Of a stretch of 60,676 nucleotides of DNA, positions 1-8,314 are shown one piece after another (position 1 is the first letter of the stretch; each line of letters opens with the position of its first letter). This DNA is from JACKPD01 sp034003145 (GTDB taxonomy: Bacteria > Spirochaetota > Spirochaetia > CADAEX01), in the NCBI GenBank assembly GCA_034003145.1, contig JAVEZE010000001.1, positions 1 through 60,676 of the forward strand. The letters run 5' to 3'. Made by a program: the position numbers and the translations under genes. The notes beneath the pieces were generated by a model that was not told the origin of the DNA, did no database searches, and saw nothing but the letters and a program-made list of their open reading frames with translations.

Positions 1-928
1 TATTTAAGTCTTCATGGGATTCATGGGCAATTGCGCCGAATACATACTGACCTATAGCGCTTGAACAAAGGTTTGCAGTGTTTTCAGCTACAGCTTTTGT
101 GTGGAATTCTTCATTGTCTGTTATAAGAGCGCCTATCCTGAGTCCGCAGCAGTTCCATACCTTGGAAGTTGTTTCTATGCTGATCCTTCTTCCTTCAATT
201 CCAGGGACATCCTTATCAGTGATTCCCCAGATACTGCTCACTTTTTCGCCGCTGTAAAGAAGTTCTCTGTATGCCTCATCGCTTACCATCCACATATTGT
301 GTTTTACGCAAAGCCGGGCAAGAGATATCATTGCTTCCTTGTTATAAAAATGGCCTGTAGGGTTATCATAGGGGATTACAATCATAACTCCCGGGTTGTT
401 TTTTGTTATTACCTTTTCAATCTCTTCCATATCAGGAAGTGAAAATTTACCATTCTTTTCTAGTTTTCGTTTGACAGAAACGCTTTTTCTTCCAACCCTG
501 TCTTTCATGGAAAGATAGTTTGTGTAGGCAGGGTCAATAAGCAGTATAGGTTTTTCATCACTCCCTGCAGGGCCGCATATTCCAAGTATAATAATCTCCA
601 TAGCCTGGCTTCCGCCGTCTGTAATCTGGGAATAAAGCCCTTCTGTTTTAAAGCCGCCTGATGCTATGACATTCAAAAAAGCATCATTGGTTTCTTTCAT
701 CCCGACAGTAGCTGTATACTTTACAACTCCCTCTTTAAAAGGTGAGTCCGGCCCGTCAAGATTAAACATCCTCTTCTGCATCGCAGGGTGAGTCGGCAGG
801 GTTACATTCCCTATCGCGGTATTTATCTCTTTTACCTTATCTTTTCTTTTGGCAAATTCAATCTGTGACATCCTTATTGCCGAAGGTTTCCTGGCCTGAA
901 AATAAACTGACATCTGCGGTTTATTCAT
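1..928 (-). CDS. PLP-dependent aminotransferase, class I/II (3' end outside window)
   Basis: Reads leftward from an ATG at 928 with a strong ribosome site (AGGAGG) just upstream and runs off the window edge. The translation begins MNKPQMSVYFQARKPSAIRM and carries fold-type I aminotransferase landmarks: a DNPTGHFY segment, an SDEAYRELLYSG segment, and the Schiff-base lysine in an ETTSKVWNCCGLRIG segment. The family transfers an amino group between an amino acid and a 2-oxo acid in the cytoplasm. It follows an amino-acid ABC importer on the same strand, with an intrinsic terminator between them, so it probably uses its own promoter (direct repeats at 1002-1045). Substrate cannot be read from sequence. 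Sure of the family. Confidence 0.9.
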   Translation of the reverse strand, partial: MNKPQMSVYFQARKPSAIRMSQIEFAKRKDKVKEINTAIGNVTLPTHPAMQKRMFNLDGPDSPFKEGVVKYTATVGMKETNDAFLNVIASGGFKTEGLYSQITDGGSQAMEIIILGICGPAGSDEKPILLIDPAYTNYLSMKDRVGRKSVSVKRKLEKNGKFSLPDMEEIEKVITKNNPGVMIVIPYDNPTGHFYNKEAMISLARLCVKHNMWMVSDEAYRELLYSGEKVSSIWGITDKDVPGIEGRRISIETTSKVWNCCGLRIGALITDNEEFHTKAVAENTANLCSSAIGQYVFGAIAHESHEDLN

Positions 929-990
929 GATTTCCTCCTGTCTCTAAAAAGAGTTTATCAACTTTTTCCATTATTTTTGCTATATAAATC

Positions 991-1045
991 ATTATATCAC
1001 ACATATATTGATAAATAAAGTATTACAAGGCGCATATATTGATAA
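991..1045 (-). promoter_or_regulatory. Promoter with paired 13-bp direct repeats upstream of aminotransferase
   Basis: A TATAAT -10 box reads on the minus strand at 996-991. The -35 position is poor (TTTATT near 1019-1014). The 13-mer TTATCAATATATG (minus strand) occurs at 1014-1002 and again at 1045-1033, 31 bp apart, about three helical turns. The first copy overlaps the -35 region. A weak -35 with phased upstream repeats is the usual layout of an activator-dependent promoter. The regulator is unknown. Confidence 0.45.
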
Positions 1046-1096
1046 TAAATGAATGAAACAACTTGTTTTTTGATGTTTTGACTAAAAACGCTGACT

Positions 1097-1130
1097 AAAA
1101 AACCGCAGTTTTCACTCTGCGGCTTTTTTT
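1097..1130 (-). terminator. Intrinsic terminator after amino-acid ABC operon
   Basis: CCGCAG (1103-1108) pairs with CTGCGG (1117-1122) around an 8-nt loop. It is flanked by an A run on the left and a T run on the right, so it can work in both directions. It lies 31 nt beyond the stop of the ABC ATPase gene and separates it from the aminotransferase gene. Confidence 0.8.
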
Positions 1131-1152
1131 CAGTTCACTTCAAGTGATAATG

Positions 1153-1896
1153 CTAAAGGATGTGCTTGAGAAACTTTTTTGTCCTTTCTTCTTTAGGCTG
1201 GTCAAAGATATCATCAGGCGTGCCGATTTCAATAATCTCACCGCCGTCCATAAATACTACCTTATCAGCCGCTGCTCTCGCGAAACCCATCTCATGGGAT
1301 ACGACAAGCATTGTCATGCCGTCTTTTGCAAGCTGAAGCATGACATCAAGAACCTCTTTAATCATTTCAGGATCAAGCGCGCTTGTCGGCTCATCAAAAA
1401 GCATGACTTTGGGATTCATGGCAAGGGCTCTTGCAATCGCGACTCTCTGCTGCTGTCCGCCTGAAAGCTGATCAGGATAGTTATTTTCCTTATCTGAAAG
1501 ACCAACCCTTGCGAGCAGTTCTCTTCCTTTTTTTTCTGCTGTTTCCTTTGGAATTTTCTTTACTGTCAGCGGCGCAAGAGTCACATTTTCAAGTGCGGTA
1601 AGGTGTGAAAACAGATTGAAACTCTGAAAAACCATTCCAACCTCTTCCCTTATCTTCCGTATATCTGATTTATTATTTGTCAAAAGATCGTCATCAACCC
1701 AGATATCTCCCGAGGTAAGGTTTTCAAGCCTGTTTACACTGCGAAGCAATGTACTTTTCCCGCTTCCGGAAGGGCCAATTATAAGGACAACTTCCCCGAT
1801 TTTTACTTCAAGGTTGACATTTTTCAACGCAACTACTTTATCAAAATTTTTTGATGCATTTTCTATTCTTACTCTTGTTTTGTTGTTAATTTTCAC
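1153..1896 (-). CDS. Amino-acid ABC transporter, ATP-binding protein (GlnQ/HisP type)
   Basis: 247 aa, the normal length for this family. Walker A GPSGSGKST is at residues 41-49, the Q-loop (FQSFNLF) near 90-96, signature LSGGQQQ at 144-150, Walker B with FDEPTSALDPE from 167, and the H-loop histidine at 201 (SHEMGF). It energises uptake of polar or charged amino acids at the cytoplasmic face of the membrane. The start is GTG and overlaps the permease gene by 11 nt, so translation is probably coupled. Last gene of a three-gene operon (binding protein, permease, ATPase). Confidence 0.95.
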   Translation of the reverse strand: MKINNKTRVRIENASKNFDKVVALKNVNLEVKIGEVVLIIGPSGSGKSTLLRSVNRLENLTSGDIWVDDDLLTNNKSDIRKIREEVGMVFQSFNLFSHLTALENVTLAPLTVKKIPKETAEKKGRELLARVGLSDKENNYPDQLSGGQQQRVAIARALAMNPKVMLFDEPTSALDPEMIKEVLDVMLQLAKDGMTMLVVSHEMGFARAAADKVVFMDGGEIIEIGTPDDIFDQPKEERTKKFLKHIL

Positions 1897-2671
1897 GTCT
1901 TACCAGCTTTTCTTCCATTATTGCCACAAGCCGTGACAAAAACAGGGTTATAATAAGGTACACAAGAGCTACTATTGTGTAGCTCTCGAAATACATAAAT
2001 GATGTTGATGCATATTCCCTTCCGCGTCTTAGCAGGTCCGATACAGCAAGGATTGAAACAAGAGATGAATCTTTTAAGAGAGCTATAAATTCATTGCCGA
2101 TCGGGGGGAGTATCACTTTGACTGTCTGGGGCAGTATTACCTTCCACAGAGCCTGTCCCCTGGAAAGACCAAGCGCAAGAGCTGCTTCCATCTGCCCCCT
2201 CGGGATTGCAAGTATACCTGCCCTGAATATCTCTCCCATGTATGCTCCGTAGCACACAGCCATGGCAATTACAGCTGAGGCAAGGCGGGGAACCTGAACA
2301 ATTTTACCAAGCGCGTAATAGATATAAAAAAGCTGTACAAGAAGCGGAATCCCTCTTATAACCTCAACATAAACAGTTGCGATCCGGTTGAAAATAGTTA
2401 CTCTTGAGATCCGGCCCAGCCCTGTAAGCAGTCCTATAAAAAACGACAGCACAATAGACAGTACTGTCACCTGAAAAGTCGCAACAATCCCGTCTGGTAT
2501 GAATTTCAGAATATATAAATAGGGGTCAGGTTTGACAATGGGAAGAATAATCAGTAGAGATATTGCCCCGAAAAAGGCAATTTTCCATGCTGAAAATATG
2601 GATTTCTCGCCTTTATCCGGGATCAACGTACCGTCTGTTACTTCAAAACGGGGAGTTTTTATCTGAGCCAC
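1886..2671 (-). CDS. Amino-acid ABC transporter, permease (HisM/GlnP type)
   Basis: 261 aa integral membrane protein. It has an N-terminal cytoplasmic tail, hydrophobic segments from about residue 28 onward, and the family EAA loop around EAALALGLSRGQALWKVILP. Polar amino-acid importers of this type usually have one permease gene forming a homodimer, and only one is present here. It starts with GTG and overlaps the binding-protein gene by 13 nt on the upstream side and the ATPase gene by 11 nt on the downstream side. Substrate specificity is set by the binding protein. Confidence 0.93.
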   Translation of the reverse strand: MAQIKTPRFEVTDGTLIPDKGEKSIFSAWKIAFFGAISLLIILPIVKPDPYLYILKFIPDGIVATFQVTVLSIVLSFFIGLLTGLGRISRVTIFNRIATVYVEVIRGIPLLVQLFYIYYALGKIVQVPRLASAVIAMAVCYGAYMGEIFRAGILAIPRGQMEAALALGLSRGQALWKVILPQTVKVILPPIGNEFIALLKDSSLVSILAVSDLLRRGREYASTSFMYFESYTIVALVYLIITLFLSRLVAIMEEKLVRREN

Positions 2672-3417
2672 TTGTCTTCAAGCTCTTCTGCTTTTCCTGA
2701 GTCTATGACTTTTTTCAGTCCCGCATTTATGATATCAAGAACTTCCTTGTTCCCTTTTTTCACAGCCACGCCGTAGTATTCATCTGTAAAAGGAACACCT
2801 ACTATTTTGAGGCTTTTCTTGTATTCTTCGTTCTGGAGTACAAAATCAGCTGCGATGGGAGCATCAGCTACAACACCTGCGATTCTTCCGTTTGCAAGAT
2901 CTGCAATCGCAAGCCCGATTTCATCGTAGGTTTTAAGAATAACGCCTTCTGTATTCTGGATTTCGATAGCTCCGGTTGTTCCGATCTGGGCGCCTACATC
3001 CTTCCCTTTCAAATCAGCAAGTAGTGTATCTGTATTATTATCTGCAGATACCATAAGAACCTGTCCAGCGTTAACATAGGGGATTGAGAAATCCATTGTC
3101 TCTTTTCTTTCTTCAGTAATTGTAACTGATGAGCAGACAGCATCATATTCGCCGTTTGCGAGCCCCGCGAATATTCCGTCCCACGCGGTATTTTTAATCA
3201 CTATCTCATAACCGCCTGCCTCGGCTGCGGCATGCATCAAATCAATATTAAATCCGACAAGTTCCTTATTCTCGTCAACAAATTCCATCGGCGGCCATGT
3301 CGCGTCTGATGCAATTGTTATAACCTTTTTTTCTCCTGCTGCCTGCTCTTTTTTTGAACATGAGGCAATTCCGAAAATTAGAACTGCTGCAAGCAGTATA
3401 AGTAAAATCTTTTTCAT
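2659..3417 (-). CDS. Amino-acid ABC transporter, substrate-binding lipoprotein (SBP_bac_3)
   Basis: 252 aa. The N-terminus is a lipoprotein signal: a hydrophobic stretch ending in LIFGIASC, with the lipidated cysteine at residue 20. The mature part matches the periplasmic type-3 binding fold, with motifs TWPPMEFVDENKELVGFNID and a C-terminal GVAVKKGNKEVLDIINAGL segment. The family captures polar amino acids (Arg/Lys/His, Gln or cystine) for the membrane complex. The divergent neighbour is a LysO-like exporter, so a basic amino acid such as lysine is plausible, but that is inference. First gene of the operon. Confidence 0.92.
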   Translation of the reverse strand: MKKILLILLAAVLIFGIASCSKKEQAAGEKKVITIASDATWPPMEFVDENKELVGFNIDLMHAAAEAGGYEIVIKNTAWDGIFAGLANGEYDAVCSSVTITEERKETMDFSIPYVNAGQVLMVSADNNTDTLLADLKGKDVGAQIGTTGAIEIQNTEGVILKTYDEIGLAIADLANGRIAGVVADAPIAADFVLQNEEYKKSLKIVGVPFTDEYYGVAVKKGNKEVLDIINAGLKKVIDSGKAEELEDKWLR

Positions 3418-3443
3418 CCGTAATACTCCTTATTTTATGTTTA

Positions 3444-3496
3444 ATTGATAAATAAACACATGTTTTATTTTTACATATACAATTGAGAATAGTCAA
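3444..3496 (-). promoter_or_regulatory. Probable promoter region of amino-acid ABC operon
   Basis: On the minus strand TTGACT (3496-3491) is a fair -35 box; an A/T-rich -10 (TAAAAA) follows at about 17 bp. Nearer the gene, at 3456-3444, is the 13-mer TTTATTTATCAAT, which also occurs in the aminotransferase promoter at 1019-1007 in the same orientation. This may be a shared operator or chance in AT-rich DNA. Confidence 0.35.
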
Positions 3497-3568
3497 GTTT
3501 TTAGATTATAAGAAGCATAAATAACGTTACTAATTGAACTAATAAATGGATTATGTTAGTTTTTAGCC

Positions 3569-4606
3569 ATGTCTGCATTTATCTCAATTGGAATTATACT
3601 CTTGTTTTTGTTCGCAGGCATGGCTGCGGCAAAAATTAATATTCTCCCTGACGGCAGGGTCTTCAATTCCCTGATAAATATTTCACTTTTTCTCCTCCTT
3701 TTCTTCATGGGATTCAGGATAGGAAGAAATGAAGAAATTGGGAAAGCGTTAAAAACCATAGGTATTGTTTCCATAACTTTTGCCGCTGCATCGGTTGCCG
3801 GAACTGTTATTGTTCTTTTCATAATTTTTTCTGTTCGGGATTATTTCCGGGGGAAAAAAAGAGATGTGCCTCCCGCTTATGACGAAAAATCCAAAGCTGA
3901 CAGAAAGATTGAAAGCTGGGAAGAAGCTGCAAATATCACCCAAAGATCTGATGCTGCATCTGATTCCATCAAAAACAGCAGCAAAGACGAAAGCTTTCTC
4001 CACCATTTAAAAGAGCCGCTTAAACTTGTAGCTTATGTAATTGCCGGTTTTGCATCCGGCTGGCTGATAAAGATTTATCCCTTATTTACAGGTTCGCACC
4101 TCACTACATGGCTTTTGTACCTGCTTTTGTTCTTAATCGGCGCCCAGCTTATAAAGAATAATATAAGCCTGAAAGAGACACTTGCCCACCCTGAGACTGT
4201 ATTGCTGCCGCTTGGGACAATAATAGGCTCGCTGCTTGGAGGGCTTGCTGCCGCCCCGCTTCTTATGATAACCCCGGGAAAAGCGCTTGCGCTTGTATCA
4301 GGGTTCGGCTGGTATTCTCTGTCCGGTGTTATAATCACCGATATGGGAGATCCTGTGCTTGGTTCGGCAGGGTTTCTGATAAACCTGATGAGGGAAAGTA
4401 TCGCCCTTGTTACAATCCCGTTTATCGCACAGACAAGGTATCCCAATATCGCGATAGGTGTCGCGGGGGCGACAAGCATGGATGTAACACTGCCTCTTAT
4501 TGAAAAAAGCTGCGGCGATGAGATAGTGCCGCTTTCAATTTCAAGCGGCGCTATTTTATCGCTGACAGTCCCTGTTCTGGTGCCGATTTTTTTCCAGGCA
4601 GGATAA
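3569..4606 (+). CDS. lysO: LysO-like (DUF340) amino-acid exporter
   Basis: 345 aa polytopic membrane protein, longer than the roughly 300 aa of E. coli LysO (YbjE). N-terminal hydrophobic helices (residues 1-90) contain a LFFMGFRIGRNEEIGKAL segment. The C-terminal half has the family pattern GFGWYSLSGVIITDMGDP, then NLMRESIALVTIPF and MDVTLPLIEKSCGDEIVP. LysO exports lysine and toxic lysine analogues. Between the two halves, about residues 90-145, is a charged, Ser/Lys/Asp-rich soluble linker that accounts for the extra length. It is divergent from the amino-acid importer operon. No clear Shine-Dalgarno site precedes the ATG. The substrate is inferred from family. Confidence 0.85.
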   Translation: MSAFISIGIILLFLFAGMAAAKINILPDGRVFNSLINISLFLLLFFMGFRIGRNEEIGKALKTIGIVSITFAAASVAGTVIVLFIIFSVRDYFRGKKRDVPPAYDEKSKADRKIESWEEAANITQRSDAASDSIKNSSKDESFLHHLKEPLKLVAYVIAGFASGWLIKIYPLFTGSHLTTWLLYLLLFLIGAQLIKNNISLKETLAHPETVLLPLGTIIGSLLGGLAAAPLLMITPGKALALVSGFGWYSLSGVIITDMGDPVLGSAGFLINLMRESIALVTIPFIAQTRYPNIAIGVAGATSMDVTLPLIEKSCGDEIVPLSISSGAILSLTVPVLVPIFFQAG

Positions 4607-4685
4607 GCAGCAAAGAAATGCAGCTGCCGCCAGAAACTATTACAGATTATCAAACCGGTTTCACAGGAATTCCAGGAGGATAAAC

Positions 4686-5615
4686 ATGGATCAGGTTCTA
4701 TGCATCGGAAACACATCCTATGATATAACAGCCTATTTTGAAAAATATCCTGAGGAAAACTCAAAATACATGACACAGGATTTTAATGAATGCAGCGGAG
4801 GCCCTGCCGCGAACGCCTCAGCACTTCTTGCCGAATGGGGGCTTGATGCCGCATTCATCGGAGTAACAGGAGATGATATTTACGGAGAACTTATTGAAAA
4901 GGAACTTTCACAGAAAGGGGTAGACTGCAGCGGCATGATAAAAAGAATAGGGACAAAGACTCCTCTTTCAATTATCATTGTAAACCTTGAAAATGGAAGC
5001 AGGACACTTATAAACAGGAACAAACTTGAACAGACAGGCATCCAGGCATCACAGGGGCTTAAAAAATACAACCCTTCTGTCCTTCTTTTTGACGGGTATG
5101 AACTTGAAACCGCGCTTGAATCGATAAAAATGTTTCCAGGCGCAAAAACAATACTTGACGCAGGCTCGCTCAGAAAAGAGACAGAGATTCTTGCATCCAG
5201 AGTTGATTACCTTGTATGTTCAGAGCGTTTTGCCTCTTCTGTCTCTGGAATTGAAAACATAAAGGAAAATTCCGGTTACACCAGGGCATTTAAGGCGCTA
5301 AAAGGTTTAAACAAAAACAATATAGTAATTACCATGGGCGAAGAGGGAATGGTTTTTGAAAAAGAAGGAGAAGACTCTGGAGTTACCCGCCTTGACGCAT
5401 TCAAAGTCAAGGCAGTAGACACGACAGGGGCCGGGGATATATATCACGGCGCATTCGCGTGGTGCCTGACTCAAGGCTATAGCCTTGAAAAAACCATTGT
5501 TTTTTCAGCCGCGGCCTCGGCTCTCTCTGTACAGAAGAGAGGGGGAATTACTTCAATCCCCTCTCTGGCAGAGGTAAGGGAATTTCTTGGAAAACAAGAT
5601 CAGGGTAATTGGTAG
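4686..5615 (+). CDS. PfkB-family carbohydrate/nucleoside kinase
   Basis: 309 aa. The N-terminal PfkB signature is visible as CSGGPAANASALLAEWG (residues 37-52) and the C-terminal one as DTTGAGDIYHGAF (245-257). The catalytic base is Asp251 and GAGD forms the anion hole. The family phosphorylates sugars, sugar acids or nucleosides with ATP in the cytoplasm. A strong AGGAGGA site precedes the ATG. It follows the LysO gene by 79 nt on the same strand. The substrate is not predictable. Its last few codons lie in a small direct repeat shared with the end of the convergent gene. Confidence 0.9.
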   Translation: MDQVLCIGNTSYDITAYFEKYPEENSKYMTQDFNECSGGPAANASALLAEWGLDAAFIGVTGDDIYGELIEKELSQKGVDCSGMIKRIGTKTPLSIIIVNLENGSRTLINRNKLEQTGIQASQGLKKYNPSVLLFDGYELETALESIKMFPGAKTILDAGSLRKETEILASRVDYLVCSERFASSVSGIENIKENSGYTRAFKALKGLNKNNIVITMGEEGMVFEKEGEDSGVTRLDAFKVKAVDTTGAGDIYHGAFAWCLTQGYSLEKTIVFSAAASALSVQKRGGITSIPSLAEVREFLGKQDQGNW

Positions 5616-5681
5616 TTATCCCGTATTGCGGGTAAGCTGCATCCTTTATTAAAATTCAATATCCGGGTAATTGGTAATTAT
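5603..5681. repeat. Imperfect 17-bp direct repeat across convergent gene ends
   Basis: GGGTAATTGGTAGTTAT at 5603-5619 and GGGTAATTGGTAATTAT at 5665-5681 match at 16 of 17 positions. The first copy encodes the last codons and stop of the PfkB gene; the second is the antisense of the C-terminus of the glycerophosphodiesterase gene. A short CCCG/CGGG hairpin lies between them at 5620-5632. Confidence 0.6.
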
Positions 5682-6347
5682 ACCGTCGCATCCGGCATCT
5701 GTCAGCACTCTTGCATATCCGGCATCATTAACCACCCATGGATATATTTTTATATTATTATCATGAAGCTCATTTATTAGATCAGCATCAGCATAATAAA
5801 AAACAGGATGGAGGCTGTAGCATCTGAAGCTGCTTAGGTATCTCACAGGATTTATCAGCATCGACGCGATTATAAGCGCGGTTTTTATTTCACTGTCAAT
5901 TTTTTCAATTTTTGCGATTGTTTTATGATTGAATGATGAAATTATTACACGCTCTGTCATTCCCATATCCCTTACGCATTTGACAACCTTATCCTCGACT
6001 TCTCTTGTATCTACCGATGTTTTCTTTATCTCAATATTGACTATCTTCCCTTTCGGGACAGCATCAAACGCTTCTTCCAGTGTCGGCAATTTTATCCCGG
6101 CGAATTTGGAGGAAAACCAGCTGCCGGCATCAATCTTCTTTATTTCTGCCATGGTTTTCGATGTAATTAAAGCTTTATCTCCTGTTACTTTTTCAAGGTC
6201 CCAGTCATGGAACAGAAAAAGCTCTCCATCACGGCTCATCTGAACATCAATCTCGATACCGTCCGCTCCAAGTTCAAATGCCTTGTTAATCGCCTCTATT
6301 GTATTGTCCGGGGCATATGCGCTTGCCCCCCTGTGTGCCATTATCAT
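5649..6347 (-). CDS. Glycerophosphodiester phosphodiesterase
   Basis: About 232 aa from the preferred ATG at 6347, which gives MIMAHRGASAYAPDNTIEA at the very start of the TIM barrel; the reading frame also continues back to a TTG at 6407. GDPD catalytic features are present: the HR of AHRG, the metal-binding EIDVQMSRDG segment, and the second catalytic histidine in FLFHDWDLE. The C-terminus YPWVVNDAGYARVLTDAG is also typical. The enzyme hydrolyses glycerophosphodiesters to glycerol-3-phosphate and an alcohol. No signal peptide is present, so it is cytoplasmic. It converges on the PfkB gene and diverges from the HAD gene. Sure of the family, less of the start. Confidence 0.9.
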   Translation of the reverse strand: MIMAHRGASAYAPDNTIEAINKAFELGADGIEIDVQMSRDGELFLFHDWDLEKVTGDKALITSKTMAEIKKIDAGSWFSSKFAGIKLPTLEEAFDAVPKGKIVNIEIKKTSVDTREVEDKVVKCVRDMGMTERVIISSFNHKTIAKIEKIDSEIKTALIIASMLINPVRYLSSFRCYSLHPVFYYADADLINELHDNNIKIYPWVVNDAGYARVLTDAGCDGIITNYPDIEF

Positions 6348-6453
6348 GGATTCACAATACAAAATAAGAATATCCCATGTCAAACCCTCTATTGATGAAT
6401 CTTTCAATAAATAATATTCTCACAGAAGCAGTACGACTTCCAACGGAGAGATA

Positions 6454-7260
6454 ATGAAAATCATAGCACCGGTCAGCGAAATACCAAAAGAACTTTGCAA
6501 AAACCTCAAATACCTTTTCGCAGATATTGATGATACAATCACTACCAATGGAAAACTACCTGCTTCAACTTTTGAGGCTATCTGGAAACTTTACAATGCC
6601 GGCATCAAGATCGTACCTGTAACAGGGCGGCCCGCAGGATGGTGCGATCATATAGCAAGGATGTGGCCTGTCGCTGGGGTTGTAGGGGAGAACGGCGCTT
6701 TTTATTATTCCTACAATCCTGATCAAAAAAAGGTCATAAGAAAATATCTTCAAAGCGCTGATGAGAGAAAACAGGGAAGGGTAAAACTTGACAGGATAAA
6801 AGAGCGGGTACTGAATGAGGTACCAAACGCGGGGATAGCATCAGACCAGGAGTTCAGAATCGCGGACCTTGCGATTGATTTTTGCGAAGATGTACCCCCT
6901 TTGAGCCAAAAAGAAATAGACAAAATCTGCAGTATCCTTGATGAGGAGGCCGCAGTTTACAAGATATCAAGCATCCACATAAACTGCTGGTACGGCGATT
7001 ATGACAAGCTTACCTGTTTCAATCTTTTTCTCAAAGATCATACAGGAAAGGAGCTGAAAGCAATGCAGGATTACATACTTTTCGCAGGCGACTCACAGAA
7101 TGATGAGCCTATGTTTGAAGCGCTTAAGCATACAATTGCTGTAGCAAACATCAAAAAGTTCCTCCCGATCATGGAGCATTATCCGGCATATGTCACAGAG
7201 AAGAATGACGCTGATGGTTTTTTTGAGGCTTCTCAGATAATTCTTGCCAAAAGAAAATAA
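6454..7260 (+). CDS. HAD-superfamily hydrolase, class IIB (Cof/MPGP/SPP type)
   Basis: 268 aa. HAD motif I is FADIDDTIT with nucleophile Asp24 and acid/base Asp26. Motif II is PVTGRP, and the C-terminal metal site is FAGDSQNDEPMF. The cap domain sits between motifs II and III, as in class IIB. The family dephosphorylates sugar phosphates (mannosyl-3-phosphoglycerate, sucrose phosphate, general phosphosugars). A GGAGAG ribosome site precedes the ATG. It is divergent from the glycerophosphodiesterase. The exact substrate is unknown. Confidence 0.87.
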   Translation: MKIIAPVSEIPKELCKNLKYLFADIDDTITTNGKLPASTFEAIWKLYNAGIKIVPVTGRPAGWCDHIARMWPVAGVVGENGAFYYSYNPDQKKVIRKYLQSADERKQGRVKLDRIKERVLNEVPNAGIASDQEFRIADLAIDFCEDVPPLSQKEIDKICSILDEEAAVYKISSIHINCWYGDYDKLTCFNLFLKDHTGKELKAMQDYILFAGDSQNDEPMFEALKHTIAVANIKKFLPIMEHYPAYVTEKNDADGFFEASQIILAKRK

Positions 7261-7305
7261 AAAAAGGGCAGAGATAAATCCGGTATTTCCCGGATCATTC
7301 TGCCC
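7257..7305 (-). terminator. Intrinsic terminator for mevalonate kinase transcript
   Basis: GGGCAGA (7266-7272) pairs with TCTGCCC (7299-7305), with an inner ATCCGG/CCGGAT stem. On the minus strand the hairpin is followed by a T-rich run (complement of 7265-7257), so it best serves the leftward transcript. It sits between two convergent genes. Confidence 0.75.
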
Positions 7306-7336
7306 CCTCACTCAACGCCTGAACAGCGACCAGGTA

Positions 7337-8314
7337 TTATTTGAGAATCCTGAACTTTACGTTATCCGCAGCATTGATTCCAAGCTGAGCAGTAATAACA
7401 GGAACACCTTCAGACTCGAATTTTGATGCAATTTTTTTCTGCAAATCAGCATCTTTTACCAGAGCCACCATGTAGCCGCCTTTTCCGCCTCCTGTAAGCT
7501 TTGCCCCGTAAGCGCCCATCTCTATTGACCTTCCGCAAAGCTCAATCAGCCTTTCCTGGCTTAAATCCATTTCAATAAGCAGTTTGTGGTTTTCTGTCAT
7601 GATTTTACCGGCTGATGCAAGATCCCCTGTTTCAATCGCTTTTTTCATTTCATAAACCTGGGATGTAATTTTGCTCATTGTTGTGTAAAAAAGCTCAGGA
7701 TTGTTTTTAATCATATCTTCAACATGCTCATCAAGAAGAGCAGTGTTATATGTAACGCCGCTGTTTGCAAGAACAATATAAAGAGGTTTTGCGGGAACAA
7801 TTCTCTCATACATTTTTTTCCCGTCCCGGATCATGTACATCATGAGCCCTCCGAAAGATGAGGCTGTATTGTCTACACCGCTTGGAATACCGTGGTAGGC
7901 ATGCTCCCCCTCCCAGCCTATATAGTTCTCCTCAAGCGCATCAAGGCCGAGATTAAACTCCCTGTTGCATGCGCGGGCAAATGAAACACTTATCGCGGCG
8001 CTTGCCCCTACACCGCTTCCGGCAAGCAGATCGCCTCCGACAGTAATTTTTATCGGGTTTTTTTTAAGATCAAGCCCCATCACCTTTATCATCTGCTCAT
8101 ACGACCTGTAGCAGGCTTCCTCTTTTTTCTTTTTGTATCCCGGTACTTCAACCCTGTTGTCAACAACTGTAAACCCCCGCCCGCCAAGGCCTGGAGCCTT
8201 TTCAACAATGGTTTCTGTCTGATACGGCAGCGCGGATAATATCGCGGGTACCCCGTTTAAAACAAACTGGTCGCCGATAAGTATAGATTTTCCAAAAGCA
8301 GTCCCTTTACCCAT
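7337..8314 (-). CDS. mvk: Mevalonate kinase-like GHMP kinase
   Basis: 325 aa. The GHMP ATP-binding loop is GSGVGASAAISVSFA, preceded by KITVGGDLLA. The segment HGIPSGVDNTASSFGG is characteristic of mevalonate kinases, and the C-terminal motif is KLTGGGKGGYMVAL. The reaction is ATP-dependent phosphorylation of mevalonate in isoprenoid synthesis. Several spirochaetes use the mevalonate route, but no other pathway gene lies in this window, so the substrate remains an inference. The start has a GGAGG site and overlaps the upstream DHH gene by 8 nt, pointing to translational coupling. It ends at a clear terminator. Confidence 0.82.
   Translation of the reverse strand: MGKGTAFGKSILIGDQFVLNGVPAILSALPYQTETIVEKAPGLGGRGFTVVDNRVEVPGYKKKKEEACYRSYEQMIKVMGLDLKKNPIKITVGGDLLAGSGVGASAAISVSFARACNREFNLGLDALEENYIGWEGEHAYHGIPSGVDNTASSFGGLMMYMIRDGKKMYERIVPAKPLYIVLANSGVTYNTALLDEHVEDMIKNNPELFYTTMSKITSQVYEMKKAIETGDLASAGKIMTENHKLLIEMDLSQERLIELCGRSIEMGAYGAKLTGGGKGGYMVALVKDADLQKKIASKFESEGVPVITAQLGINAADNVKFRILK

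Noticed and set aside
4075..4776. 233-codon open frame on the minus strand over the LysO and PfkB genes
   Set aside because: It is antisense to two well-supported genes, has no ribosome site and no recognisable domain.
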